Positions 12,668 through 25,262 of a stretch of DNA of 64,000 nucleotides are shown in pieces. The DNA is from Collybia mongolica. Its lineage: Eukaryota; Basidiomycota; Agaricomycetes; Agaricales; Clitocybaceae. A model generated the notes under the pieces. That model had not been told where the DNA came from and ran no database searches. It saw only the letters and a program-made list of their open reading frames with translations. The position numbers and the translations under genes were made by a program. Where the stretch lies: positions 4,216,001 to 4,280,000 of the forward strand of contig JAAXNY010000004.1 in NCBI GenBank assembly GCA_013420905.1, given 5' to 3'. Position 1 is the stretch's first letter. Each line of letters opens with the position of its first letter.

Positions 12668-13374
12668 GATGGTAAATAATAAGGAAAGGGAACGAGAACG
12701 GGGGGGTTTTTATATTGCTGAGGCTGACGAGGAAGACTCACATTCTCATTTCGAGTGCCAGCCGCCCAAGTTGTCGTCCTTGAGAGATGCTGTCAGCCGC
12801 CAGTGTATCGTCCGTATAGTAGCCCTGAGACCACGACCGTTATGGAATACCGGGCATAGAGCATTAGAGCATACGAAAATGAGTTATTCGTTGTGGTTTG
12901 GCCGTGAGTCGACATGCAAATTGTTGAGTTGAAATGTTCTGAGTGGCCTTCGATCATATACGACGGACAAACCGGCCCGGCTGCATTTCTAATTTGATCG
13001 TGGCGCATAAATTCTCAACCGCTGGCAAGTATGCGTGCCCGTCCTCCCAGGGTTTGTTGCTTTCTCAATCTTCCATAGGGATGGGCCGGCCTTGTCCTCA
13101 ACAGTTCCTGTGGCTGCTCCATAGAGTTGTAATTAACCGTTGCGAATTCGACGTTCACGCATCAGACAGTTATCGAATTTTCGGATTATAGGAAGCAAAT
13201 AGAAAGGATAAACCGACGAAGTAAACCGAACGTAGGTCCTGCAGTTTTCAGAACGACGGTACGACAGCAGATACAAATGTTCCAAAACTGTCCATGACAA
13301 AGCCCCTATACGATGTTCAGCCAAGATTTTCCCCAAGTGGCCTTGAAGAGGTCTTTACAGTAATGTGTCGTAAT
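12668..13374. other. Upstream region of the ASLE-repeat gene
   Basis: About 0.7 kb with no supportable gene. It should contain the promoter of the minus-strand membrane-protein gene. Short open frames here show no recognisable family. Confidence 0.45.
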
Positions 13375-13790
13375 TCAGGGAGTTCCTGTGATCTTGTACT
13401 TGACTAGGTCAATGGCAGAATACGAAAGACGCGTTGAGGTCAAGTAGCGAGGAACCAATGTGATGGCGAATTCAAGGGCGCCATCGAGTACCCCAACGCC
13501 GTGATGAATCTGGTGTTTCTCCCTGATTCTCCTCAGGATGATGATGGTTTCATGGACACCGGTTTCTTTAACGGATAACTTGAGTAAATCTGCTCCCCAA
13601 GGCAGCGTCGACCTCAATGTACTTCCAATACTCTGTAAGAGTCGTTGCACCGATACACCGAAGCTTTCCGCGCACGAGGAGAGGTTTGAAGCGATTAGTT
13701 GCATCCATTCCACCGCCTTCTCCTGCCCCGTCCTTGCATAGGAGCTTCGTTCGTGACGTTAAGAGTGAGGACTCCACTGACAGAGCGCCT
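13375..13790 (-). pseudogene. HSP104/ClpB disaggregase fragment (first AAA+ domain), frameshifted
   Basis: Two adjacent reading frames together match the first nucleotide-binding domain of HSP104/ClpB. The upstream part reads [20 protein letters not shown], then [15 protein letters not shown]. The downstream part reads HHGVGVLDGALEFAI followed by RYLTSTRLSYSAIDLV. A single extra base near 13567-13570 throws the first frame into a stop just before KETGVHET. The rest of the roughly 900-residue protein is absent: no Walker A, no second AAA+ domain. Several normally conserved positions have changed. This is a non-functional duplicate of about 0.4 kb, and the parent gene is not in this window. Confidence 0.85.
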
Positions 13791-14190
13791 AGGAAAATAG
13801 ATTAAAGGATAATGTCATTGGATGTTACATACAAAGTCAGAACCGACGACAACTCGGGTCTGGTGTTCGTGCGCGCTCTATTTCAAAGATGGCTTATATG
13901 GTAAACGCGTGCAGTGAAATCCACGACTCTTGGGAAAGTTACAGGATATCTTGAGTCCAACCCGAGGATAGAGAGGCAGTCGCCTCGACAATTTTTATGG
14001 GTTGTTGCCAGGAAGGGATGCACCAACTTTGACAATAATATTAAACCAATATCGTCCTTCATGGTAATAAAGCCAGCAGGTGTTTGGAATTTTGAGTGGG
14101 GTTGAGCACAGTCCTTCTGTATTGTGGAATAGGTAAGAGTGTAGTGGAGAACTCATGAAAGCACGGCTGTCGCGTGTGAGAGAGACAAAG
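13791..14190. other. Non-coding between HSP104 relic and MITE
   Basis: No gene is visible. The last eight bases (14183-14190, agacaaag) are the left target-site duplication of the MITE that follows. Confidence 0.5.
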
Positions 14191-14564
14191 AGGCCCCCGG
14201 AAGCTCCCCTATATGTTCGGAAAGGTTTTTCGCCAGAACGGGCCTCAAAACCGCTATATGGGCGGGTTTATGTCATAAAACATAAAAACATATGAAAAAG
14301 AAAAAAACATGAGAATTTTTGCCATACTTGAGGATTGTGAATCTGGGCTCCGGCTCTTCTCGGACTGAAACAGATTAAACGAACCGGCGACCCATTACTT
14401 GAAAAAAATCCTGAACGAAGGTCTGAAATCCGTTATATATAGGCCGAGGATTTTGCTAAAATTGCCTCAAATCCACTATTTTGGGCCGGGAAAATCATCA
14501 TTTTGGCAGTCTCAAATCCGCAAAAATTTTCCGAATACATAGTTAGGGGAGCTTCCGGGGGCCC
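14191..14564 (+). mobile_element. MITE, hAT-like (copy 1, 374 bp)
   Basis: The element begins AGGCCCCCGGAAGCTCCCC and ends with its near-perfect inverse (GGGGAGCTTCCGGGGGCC, then C). It is flanked by 8-bp direct repeats that differ at one base: agacaaag at 14183-14190 and agacaaaa at 14565-14572. The interior is non-coding, with A-rich and T-rich tracts. It is the reverse complement of parts of the element at 59899-60478. Terminal inverted repeats, an 8-bp target duplication and no coding capacity fit a non-autonomous hAT-type element. Confidence 0.87.
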
Positions 14565-14582
14565 AGACAAAAGAAATCGAAA

Positions 14583-16610
14583 TTGTATTGATACTACTAG
14601 GGTTAGGGTTAGGACCCGAAAATGGCAATAAAAAAAAAAGGCCCACCCAGCCAGAGTGGCGAAAGCGGGACAGGAAAATATTAAGACGGTGCATGAGCCG
14701 AAGCCCATACAAACCGCGGACACCCCCTGTATGGACAAGGTCGCCGTGCTATGGAGGATCTCCACGGCCCATAAACCCAGGTAGCTGAAGGAGCCTATGC
14801 CATCAAGGTAAGTATGATTTGCCATAACCTCCACCCTTTTCTTATATACCGCCACAATCCGCGCACGGACCATTTGCTTGCTGGCGAAGTCACGCACACA
14901 TACGGCTCAATCTCCTCCATGGCATCGCAGACTCAGAGCAAAATACACTATAAGGTATACAGGACCCAAACGTGAAGCCCATCTACAATTTCCCCATTCT
15001 CGCAGTTTCTTGTTCATGCCACCACCTGTCCACCTCCAGATCCGCATCATAATCAAACTGTGCCATGTTCTTCGCCTTGTCTGCCCACAAATTCGGACTG
15101 TTCTCGAAATCGTCTGCGTCTCCACCGCCTTGCAATTCATGCAACGCAGCCTCCATTGCCGTACGCATAGAATCGTCGCGGGCTTGCTGGCCGGGACCGT
15201 CCTCCAGGTGGAAGATTTTTTGGTTCATCCGGGACGAGGCCTGAGCTTCTGTCGCGCGCGGGTACCGCATGGTCTGGTATGCTCGAAGGAACGGAGATAC
15301 CTGTTTCCGGCTCGACAGGCGGGAAAACAGATTTCCTAAAACGGCAGCGTCTTCGATCTTTTGTATGCAATTACGCGTTCAGTCGACACCTTCGCGATAC
15401 GAAAGTGCAGCTACTTACGGCCATTGCGGCGCCTTGCGCGCGATATGGCTGCCAAAAGAGTAGGTAAGCATCCAGAACGATAATGAACACTGGTGACCTA
15501 CGAGCATCGGGTGGCATGCGTCACCTAGCAAACAGACTTTGCCGCTTTGATGAACCCAAGTCGGTAACTGCATGCGATCCATCAAAGCCCAAACCAGCGT
15601 CGAAGGCACCAATGCCAACAATTTTTGTACCCTGTCAATGTAAAATCAACCTCGACTGCTGCTAATACCATATTTAACAACGTACCGAGGTTCGAACCCC
15701 TCAAAGTCAGTTCTCATCTTGTCACAGTTAGTTTCTGTAACCACCTCGTTCCGATCCGTACTGGGATGAATCATAACAAGATTGTATTCCTTCTTCCCGC
15801 GCTGTGTATCCATTTAGTAAGCTTCATACTCATGTCAATACTGTCGCACGTACAATGCAGTACCCAACCAAGTGTCGTCCCGGTCCCATCCACACATTAG
15901 TCTCAACCTCATCAACGAGCGCCTTGAGCTCTGGGTCCTTTACCATTTCGGACGTTGGAATCGTAGCTCTATATGCAGCATCACCCGTAGGGTGTGGATC
16001 GTCCTTCTCCCCAACGACCACGTCTCGTACGATGCTGTTCACCCCATCGCACCCAAGGACTAGGTCCGCCTCTAAGACTTCCCCCGACTGGAGTGTCACA
16101 CTCGCAGCATCAGGATCGATCGAATTGACTTTGCTGTTCAGCCTGAGGTTCATGTACGAAGCGGCCAGCTCGTACAGTATTCTGTGGAGGTCGGCTCGCT
16201 TCCCAAACGTGAAACCGTGAGCGTGCGCAAAAGGAAACACCAACTATAACCTACGTGAATATGGTAATACGGCGCGCCGTGATCCCTCTCCATAGTTTCG
16301 CCCCACTGTTTCCAGCCAACGCGTTCGCCGGTCTGGTCTGCAAAACGGAATCACACTCAGTCTAGTTCGAGAACCAACCCGTTTCTCAACCAAGACACGC
16401 GTGAAGTAAATGCTTACATCTCCGTAATGAAAGAGCCCTCGGGACGACCGCGATTTCTTTCAGTTTCTCGCCCAGGCCCCATCGCAGGAGCAGCCGGGTC
16501 ATGTTCGGGGTAATCTGGATCCCCGCGCCGACATCGCTCAGTGTCGACGCGCCCTCGAGGACAGTGACGTGGTGCCCCGCCCGACCAAGAAGGTACGCGG
16601 CGGCTAAGCC
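14583..16610. repeat. Left arm of a ~2 kb inverted duplication (FAD monooxygenase locus)
   Basis: The arm carries the whole intact monooxygenase gene plus about 400 bases of 3' flank. The sequence recurs in inverted orientation at 29025-30420. Homology on the outer side stops just beyond a short telomere-like repeat at 14598-14613. Confidence 0.85.
14598..14613 (+). repeat. Short interstitial telomere-like repeat (TAGGGT)n
   Basis: About two and a half units of TTAGGG, the usual fungal telomere repeat. The same tract is present in inverted form at 30395-30410. In both arms it sits within about a dozen bases of where inter-arm homology ends. It is short enough to be coincidental. Confidence 0.6.
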
Positions 16611-16652
16611 GCCAATGCCTGCACCGACAATCGCAATATCGAGCGACACCAT
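14983..16652 (-). CDS. FAD-dependent monooxygenase (salicylate hydroxylase-like, group A)
   Basis: A flavoprotein of the aromatic-ring hydroxylase type, expected to use NAD(P)H and O2 to hydroxylate a small aromatic or related substrate. The exact substrate cannot be read from sequence. Seven exons (16652-16418, 16337-16255, 16198-15854, 15801-15686, 15631-15502, 15448-15419, 15357-14983) encode 437 residues. The N-terminus has the Rossmann dinucleotide motif GAGIGGLAAAYLLG. GCDGVNSIVR provides the DG motif, and GDACHPML is the second FAD-binding (GD) motif. Exon 6 is only 30 bases and completes the PYRAQGAAMA block. All splice phases agree and there are no stops, so it appears functional. 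A decayed inverted copy lies at 29030-30011. Confidence 0.9.
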
Positions 16653-17724
16653 AGCCCTGCGTGCTTTTCCGGGAGCGATATCCTATATAGTTTACATACA
16701 AACGTCAAACCCTATTCTTCGCGACAGAAAGAACCATACCTCTGGTTTTTGCGGAGTCTGTTGCTGCTGTTAAGGTTTAGACATTTAAGTCAATGGATCC
16801 CCCTCAGATTCACGAAGTGCTTACCATGATTTAGCTGATAGTGAGATGGGTTGCGCAGGGGCAGTTCCTCCTCACCTGGCGTATTTAAGCACTCTAAGTA
16901 GCATTTCCTTGTTTGAAGATATTAGGCAAAGAAGGAAGAAGGCGATGGGAACTTGCCAGTACGGACGTACGGCGATGGTAATTCAGAACCTGGATAACGG
17001 TAAACGTACAAAAACAGTGCGTGGTGGAGAGCAAACGGGTCGCCGACTGCAGGGCCACACGATAAAGAACCGATCGTTTTCGAAGAAAGCTTCCCAGTCA
17101 GGTGGATTGTTAAAACTCGACTTGCTCCTCGGGCAGATCATGGCCAGAGATTTCTCCTTTCGTTGCCTGGAGACCCCTTGTTTCCAAGAATCTTGACAGT
17201 CGTCAATGTTGCCTCGCTAATCCACAACCCGGCGGTTCGTTGTGGAACAAAGGCATCGCCAGTCCAGGCTGAGACGTCCCTGCAAGGTGAAGCTGATGAC
17301 GAAAGAATAGAGAGAATAAAGAGACTATGTGGGTACGGCGTTAGGACAGTTTTAGGGACACCTTTGTTCTGAAAATCGACATATTCGAAGCGACCGCCGC
17401 GGGAGACGATAAGTGCGGGAGATAATTTGACCATGATGATATTTGTGGCACAATTGCAGTACCTGTGCAATTGTGCCGTGGCCCGTCATCAACACTCACT
17501 TCAACTCAGGAACCGTTGCAGACAAGATTCAGGGTCGAAGGATGTCCGAGGTAATTCCTGAACACGAAAAAAAAATTTAAGCCAGCAGGCATCCAAAAGT
17601 TGACACTCATCAGCCACAGTATATCTTCATGTCATAAGAAAAGCACATTAATCCGATTGTCCTCAACGGTTAAAAATACAGCAAACACCCGTCAGGCCCT
17701 CTACATGAGCCGCGCAGCTCAAGG
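16653..17724. other. Intergenic between two minus-strand genes
   Basis: About 1.1 kb including the promoter of the monooxygenase and the 3' flank of the F-box gene. A minus-strand frame from about 17433 (MVKLSPALIVSRGG...) could form a tiny spliced protein. I recognise no family and do not call it. Confidence 0.4.
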
Positions 17725-20136
17725 TTACTCATAACACAAAATAAAAATTTTGCCATCCCTGACAGAGAGGATGATGGCGCCCTGAGACTGATCAATATTG
17801 ATCGTCTCCACACTATCGAGATCCAACTCATCCGGGATTTCTAGCGTCCGAACTTCCCCACCCATCCCCACCCGGGGCGTTCCATCCGAATCCAGCACTA
17901 TGCTCTCTTGGCCGTCCTCGCTAAACGGCGGGAACGTAACGAACCGCAGCCACTTGGCGTCCGAGTCGCCCTCCGGCCGCGGACCCAGGTCGTCCTCGTT
18001 CTCCACGAACTCGATCCACACCGCGTGCCCAAAGTCGACTGCAACGAGCGGGCGGGGGCGATCGGACATCAGGTCTTCTTCGTCCTCCGTGCCGTCCATG
18101 ACACACACGACCTCGAAGGGCGTGGTCACGTACCACAGGTGCATCATGGCATCGTCGTGCGCTTCCTCCGTGTTTTTCACCTCATCCGGTTCCCCATCGA
18201 GCGTCCCGTGTGTGCTCCCGGAGGCCGAACTCTGGTCCGTCGTGGATGCGTCCGTCTCCTGGTCATCCGTCTCCTGCGACCCTCGCAACGCATGTGCGGC
18301 CCCGACGAGCCGATGCCGTAGCGGAGTCACTATGTCGCCCTGATCCCACTCCGAATGGCTCAGTGGGACGCGGAAGTAGTGCTGTGCGAGGATGAACCGC
18401 GTACGGTGCGTGTCTGGGTCGTGTGCTGAGAGTAGGACGACGGTACAGCTGATCCGAGGTATCCCTGGGAGACTGGGCCACCATTGGCGCACAAAGTGGG
18501 CGCTGTCGGGACACCATGGGGGGAATGGGAATGGATTAGGGTTGGGTTGAGGTTGAGGTTGTTGTTGGGGTTGAGGTTGGTGGCCATTAAGGGTGTTCAT
18601 GGAGGTGGATGCGGTGGGTGTTGTGGCCGGGTTAGGAACATCCTCAGTAACATTACTGCCGTCAGTCATCGGGGGGACTTCTACATTCTCTGCGATGAGT
18701 TCTGTCACAGAAGGGAAGACGAATTTGCGACTGATGGTTTTTGCGGGTAAGACTGCATACGAGATAATTGGGATGTCGAGTTTAGAAACTAAGTGTTTCG
18801 TATATGGTTGGAGGAGATGGAGAGGATAGAAGTATTGGTAAGCGCCGTCGCTCTCTTCGCAATGTATGACGATATTTCGTTCATACAAGATACAAGACCA
18901 GTTGGATGATGCGACCTGAATTTCGTCCTTATCTTTATCAGCAGTTTCGTGGTTGTTAAAGCTAGACTCACGCATTCGATCCCTGTGTCGATGAAGACAT
19001 ACTCATTTTTATCCCAGTTGAGTAATACATATAGACCGATCGTGTTAGACCCCGCAACCCAAACGAAAGCAGAAAGGAGTTGCGCCGATGGATCGAGAAG
19101 AAATACGTTCATTACGACACCAGCCGTCCGGAAATCGGTGACATGGGAAAACACGGGTGGGGTGCTGGAACTTTCACCGGACGGGCTATCTGAAAACTTC
19201 AATCGCATGAGCACGAATTCCATGACTCGCGCGTCGTCATAGCTGAGTCAGCACGGTTAGTTGGATAGGTTGATTAGCTGGAGGCGTACTCACGATCCCA
19301 CCACAATTTTCGCCATGGTGAAGAATACCGTCTTCTCCTCAAACTCGACTCTACATTTCCACAGCTCCCAGCGTTCCCCAGGATTCCACTCAGCCAAGCA
19401 ACTGTCCTTCTGCACGTCCCAACAGACAACTTTCCCGCTTTTGGTGGCACAAAGCGTGTAGCTCGATGTGATGGGCGAGAGCCAGTCGACGTCTTCATCA
19501 GGCGGTGCACTGACCACTTTGTACCAATTATCGGCACGAGTCCGTAGTTCAACACTATCGACCATGTCCATATAATTAGAGTACATGTTGATGCCCTTAT
19601 ATGGTCCGGTTCTGATAGGCCGGGGCCCGCGGTGGCGCCATGCGGTTTCATAGTGGGCTGCCTTGTTCACAGAACGTATAAGTTGCTCTGTAGTTAGGTC
19701 TGTGAGGCGCTGGAAGCCTTTCAAGGGTAGCGCACGACATCGTCGTAAGAGATCGCTCGCGAACTTGCGGTAAACAGGTCGTGTGGTGGAGAAGTCATAT
19801 AGGCTTTTGCACGTCTGCAAGGAAAATCTTAGTTATCTGACTCGAAATCTTTCCACTAGGCAAGATAGCCCGTCTCAACCCGTGCGCACGCCTCGAGGCA
19901 ATCCAGAATATTCTCGAAGGCGAGATCTCCGTCGTATAGCCGTACTTGATTGCAAACCAAACAGGTCCTCTCCCAGATATAAAGATAGCACTCACAAGAT
20001 GCAATGCATGAACATCGCGCAGCTCTAGTCGCGTTGCGATATTCAGCAACAAATCATATGGCAGCGTGTTCAAACCCATCTTCTCTTCTGGCTTGGATTT
20101 TGTGTCGGTTTCAATGCCCGAACTCGATCCGAGCAT
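17725..20136 (-). CDS. F-box domain protein
   Basis: A putative substrate adaptor for an SCF ubiquitin ligase, of the large variable family found in mushrooms. Exons are 20136-19996, 19814-19294, 19242-18972 and 18915-17725, giving 707 residues. The start could also be the in-frame Met at 20079, directly before the F-box. The F-box-like segment begins LNTLPYDLLLNIATRLELRD and continues across a 181-base first intron into TCKSLYDFSTTRPVYRKF. The middle contains blade-like segments (for example SYTLCATKSGKVVCWDV) that could form a beta-propeller. A Q/P-rich linker lies around 18545-18600, followed by an acidic C-terminal half. I see no disruption. The F-box call is moderate to good, and the target is unknown. 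Confidence 0.8.
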
Positions 20137-21714
20137 GAAGGTGTTGAAGAAGGTGGTCGTAAAGACTTGAAAGTATGAAACTGTGTTGCCTGCCACCTTC
20201 CTTATATGTGGCCTATGCCACAGTTGCGTAGGAGGAACAATGGTGTCGGAGTCCGAGCTTGGGGACAATATTATAATTATTTCCGCAATACGTTGATGCT
20301 CCACGTGATCGACGATCGGCCCGGGCGCCGGATTCTGCTCAGTGGACCACTAGCCCTTTGGAACAAATATCCAATCGACTCTTCATTACCTAGCGACTCT
20401 GAATTTACTCAAAGCTAGCAATTTCAATTTGACGATAAAGACGGAATGGATTATCCCAGCCATGATGGGCGTTATTACAGAGAACCACAAAGGACCAAAA
20501 TTTTGGTGATTGTCGGTTTGAATTGGCACCTAAATCCATTTTCTGGGCCTTTAGATGTGTCACTGGCGTCATCAAACGGCAGTGCTCTCTGGAGTGGGAG
20601 TCTCCAAGGGGTTCGTTACATGACAGTAGAAATCTCGAGAGGAGCCGCGGTAGCCAATTTCCTGTATTGTTTGAGTGAATACTCACGAAGTCATACATAG
20701 GCAATGTAATCGTAGGACGAAGGCCACGATGCTGGGTTGTTTGGGACGTGTCGTCAAAACATTGCCCAAATCTGTTGGAAATAGTGAACCTGACGGCCAA
20801 ACGAGGTTGGTTGCCCTGATCTGGACACATAGATGGGTTCTGATGTTTGTTGTCCTGCTCATCTGTCGGCCCCGAAAAGCAGTACTGATTGATAAACCTT
20901 TCAGATCTCAAAAAAAACTATTACTGCTATCATCAAAAACAACATGCAGTACACATCCTGCTCGGCTCTCCAGGACTTCTTTTCAGGTCATCTATGATCC
21001 GCTGGAATCTTTCCATGTTTTCACCAACATCCTTCTACAGCCAGCCAATGATAGATCGTCACCATCTAGTTATCTCAGTTCCATCGATCCACTTTTAATT
21101 CCCACCAGCATATACTCGGTCACAACACAAGAATCGTAGGCTCTAATATGGTCATCACAGCCACCACCACCACCACTATTGCCCAGTCTCTCCCTATTGA
21201 TGGCTGTCCTTTTACACCGATCCACCAGCGCAACCCATTCCATGGGCAACGACGAGCAGATGAACACAGGAATTCCGCGGGAGGCGGACAATGGAAACAG
21301 TTGCATTCTGGACTTTTTTATATATGATTCTTTGGGGTGAGTTGGGTTGCAAGAGTGGCCAATGATACAAATGGAGGAAAATATGTTGATAAGGTGGTGG
21401 TTTAGTAGTGCCGAGGACTTAAGGGGGTCCAACTTCCTCGCGACTCAAGGATACAGGACGGTCGGGGGCTGAACATCCTCTCCGGTACCGGAACTCTCAG
21501 CAGCCAATTCTCGTTTTCTTCCACGATACCTAGGCGTGGGACGGACTGCAGCCTTGCGTGTTTCGGAGCTAGACCGAATCGACGATGGGGCACCTTCCAC
21601 ATACATTTCAACTCATTGACACTGCTGCTCAAGGCACAACACACCCGAATCGTGGACACAATCCAGAAGTCCAGGGCCCGTCCGTCATCGGAAGAAACGT
21701 CTGCAACATTGGCG
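20137..21714. other. Gene-poor tract
   Basis: About 1.6 kb with no recognisable coding sequence; open frames are short and match nothing I know. It should include the F-box gene promoter on the left. Confidence 0.4.
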
Positions 21715-22260
21715 TGCTAGCTGTGACTCCTGGGATTTTCGATGTGGCAACCCTTGGCCAACGCGGTCCACCACCCACATGATTCAATTGACAGCGCCTC
21801 GCTTGAGATCTTGAGCAGTATGCCGGGTCTCCTCGGTTTGAGGCTCAATGTCGTTGCTCCGCAGGAGAGATTTCGCCTATCATTTCAGAGTCGCGCAGTC
21901 ATACGTCATGACGCCATCCCTGGCCAGTCTGTGGCTCCTTCCGTACACAAAAAAGTATCGGCCGTCAACTAAACCGGGTCGCTCTCCTGACAACTCTACG
22001 GACGCCGCATCTCTGGATGTCAAAGGGATGGCCACGAACGATTTAATGGAAACCACCCACGCCGGTTACGTTGAGTTCTCTAGTCTGTGCTCCACTAGGA
22101 CCATTCTCGTCTACCATTATGCAGTCCAATACACGACTTTTACGAGATTGACAGCCGCTGAGTAGTTCAATGTTGACAATTCGGTGGATGGGACTTCCCT
22201 GGAAACCCAAGGAAGGGATGCACTAGGGCGATGCATGCCAATGACGATAGCGAGGTGCTT
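21715..22260 (+). pseudogene. Relic of the MYxPR/ASLE-repeat protein family
   Basis: Three copies of the same motif that fills the tail of the 8197-12667 gene are found here on the opposite strand. They are DSIDSASLEI near 21784-21813, DNSTDAASLDVKG near 21990-22028, and DNSVDGTSLETQGRD near 22168-22212. The second is preceded by YTKKYRPSTKPGRSP, which lines up with the MYxPR...SP part of the intact repeats. The units fall in different frames and are separated by stops, so no protein can be made. The membrane-anchor part is not visible nearby. This is a dead, partial second locus of the family. Confidence 0.78.
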
Positions 22261-25200
22261 TCACTTGGCCTTCCTGTCGGTTCGTCGCTGGTTGACAGGG
22301 GTGGTAGCCATTCAGCGGTGCACCGGGAGCGGCTAACCTTGACATCCGAACGCGACTCAGGGAAGAGCTATCGACTGGTCAGATATCAGCCTATTTTACG
22401 GTATCTTTACCTTTTCTTTTTGATCCAATCTCGGCCTCATATTGAAATAATTTTCTCGTGCCTTTACCCAACAGCTAACCGTAGAGTTAGTCCTACACTA
22501 TTCTGAAATCTTTCAGCGATCATACGCCCCCCTCGGAACGGTCACCCGTTGAAAAGACCTTTTCAACACTAGCCGGTGCAATCTCTCCGCGGATTGCATC
22601 CCATTTCATATGCGATTTCCCCGTCGCGCCTCTACCACCAGGGAAGTTAGTGCTCAAAAAAGCGGCATGAACCCCCCTGGACATTAAAATATAAGGGCTC
22701 GTACAGGAAGCCAACAACCGAGAATGTCACATCCCACATTATAGTGAGAACATTTGGTTTAATATACCTAGTCTTCGTCTCCTTCACTCTAAGCCTGCCG
22801 TGGTACGACCGCCCCCCCGTCACATCTGGGATTTTCGGAGCCACTGCTCCACTCGACATTCCTGTCCTCGGCGGCTCCCTTTTCCCCCTCGGCTTCCAGC
22901 TCCACCCAGTCACTGCCGTACCTGTCACGGGGTACAGGACTCCAACGGCTGTAGATGCAGCTTTAAGCCTTTTCCGGACGAGTACCACGCACTAACCCCC
23001 ACATAAGCTTTGCAAATACCACACAGACGCATCTCTCTCGCCCCCCGAGGGTTCGACTGACAACTCACTTCTAATTAAATTGATATGATAAAAAATGTAT
23101 GGATTTTTGAGAGACAGAGGGGCAGGGAAATACCTGGCAGAGCCTATAAACGGCGATATTCGCTGTGGTCCCGTAATTTTCTGATGAACGACCCAAAGCC
23201 GTATCTTGTTTTTGATAATATTTTTAGGGTCTCTCGCCTTCTTTTTTTCGTGCGTCAACCTCTTCCGTTCCAATTCTATCTCCACTAATAGTCCACACCC
23301 AGCCAGGATTTTTCACGTTCTCAACCAAAAATAAACAAAATTCAAATATGCGGAGAACTGGTTGGATTTAAAAAATAGCTTGATCTTATGTCGTACTTAC
23401 CAGGAAGCCACCTGCGCATTTTGCTCGGCAATACATCCCTGTGCTGTTCCCAGGAAAATAGATCGCCCCCGTCTAGAAGGTCTTCTTTTCTGTTCGTTTC
23501 GTCTTTTCCGTCGTTTCTGACGCAGTTTGGTCTTCTACGTGTTATGCGACCGTCTGTTACTCCCGCGAACGTTGTTCTGATGACGCCCTACACCCTGACC
23601 ACATTGTCTTAACTTATACCTAGTATCATTATCATTGGTCGCTTCAGATGTGCTTCCTTCTATCAAATTCACCCAGCTCCCTCGTCGCCATACGATCTTA
23701 AAACTCTGTCATGGGATCGTCCAATCGTACGCCATTTAGTACTGTGTTCCTGGTCCTAGAGTGCAAAAATGTGACTTACCCCATTCCTATCATGGATATC
23801 GACTAAAACAAATCCGATGAGCCCAGGTGATGGTTCACCATCGATAACATTCATGTATGCCCATTGGCTCATAAGTAGCCTTCCATGCAAGCCTATTTAC
23901 AGTGGAACGCGAATCGTACGATATGATAGGATCCAAGGCTTCCCGGCCCCAATCTTCTTCGTCACATTTATGAGATTTTAATGGGTGTACCGTAATGTTA
24001 ATTATGTTCTGGACTTTGATTGCTGAAAAGTTTTCAAGTTCGATTTCTGCAGTTCCTCACCTTGCCCGAGTCTCCCGGCAATTGCAAGGCAGGCACGTCA
24101 TAGATATGCTTATCCCTGATTGGTTCCACGACTCTAAACCTAGCTTCGCAAACTGCATATCAGGGAAACATGGGCGTTGGAAGTTTCAGCCCTTCCCTTC
24201 CTTTAAACTCTGTATACCCTGAGTATACATAATTTTATCCCTGTTTTTTTTTTTCAGGTGACCTTCGGCATTGAATAGTAGAGGCGTCACTGTCGCCCCC
24301 ATGTTACCATACTGATGCGCTGCTGCCCTCAGGGCCCTGATAACCGAAACCCGCCGCGTGTCTTCTCAAATATAGTTTAATACAAGATATATTCTACACG
24401 GTTCCTTGCATGGTGGGCAAAGCGTTGCGAGGTGAATCTGCAATAGATGTCGATGGTACCTGATAAGACATGGAACGGGAGAAAGCGGAGGGTGAAATGC
24501 TCTCCTGAATCACTGCAGCCAATGGCGAACAGGCATGGGCCAGCCTACGAACACCTGAAAATTATCTGTCGACTACCATGGAAGGCGACGAGTCCAAATA
24601 CAGAGTGGATCGAACGTTAGAGGATCTAAAAGGCCCTGATCTGAGGTGATCTACGCGAGAGTGATCGGAGTTTCAATCTAGCGGAGGCAAACGTCGCCTA
24701 ATAACAGGATGCTTCCCCATCACCTGCCAGCGCCAATCTCCTGGCCCAATCGTGAAAAAAAAAAAGGGCGAGAAAACACGATAAAGTTGAAAACGAACTA
24801 CGGTCCGAAATGCCTGACCTAGTGGCTGCAGGTGAGCCCCAATATATCCTACTGGACATGTCAAAAAAAATGGCTCCGGGTCGGTGAGGCATCCTAGCAG
24901 GGAGTAGACTCATAATTGATACACTGGCATTGGGCAGTCCTTAAAGAGTATTACTAGGGGCTGCCAAATTACGAACGAGGATCCTGATATTAGACGAACA
25001 AGCGAGTTCATTTCAGATTAGATGAACGCTCGAGTCGCTTACCAAAAAATGGGGCGCATGTTGTAGGTCCATAATAAATATTTCCAACGATCGGGCAGGG
25101 CAGGGGTCGTGCGAAGGTATTGAAACTAATCTACATTCAATTTGCCAAGATACGGTTGACCCACGACATTATAAAAAGTCACTTCGTGGCCAAATAATTC

Positions 25201-25262
25201 CGGTGCCGAAATCCCTTTTTAATTGTACCCTCTACTACTCCACCCACCACCGGACGTCACTC
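22261..25262. other. Gene-poor tract, about 3 kb
   Basis: No supportable gene. The most gene-like frame is 22744-22995 (+), 83 codons with a hydrophobic N-terminus (MRTFGLIYLVFVSFTLSLPW). It has no recognised family, cysteine pattern or splice partner. The rest is broken by stops in all frames. Confidence 0.4.

Noticed and set aside
17138..17470. Minus-strand frame of 110 codons (MVKLSPALIVSRGG...)
   Set aside because: Spliced or not, it matches no family I know and has no supporting context. It is mentioned only in the intergenic note.
20405..20911. 168-codon minus-strand frame
   Set aside because: No motifs, no start context and no splice partner. Likely random.
22744..22995. Small hydrophobic-start protein (83 codons)
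   Set aside because: It has a signal-like N-terminus but no family, cysteines or intron structure. Frames of this length occur by chance in this region.
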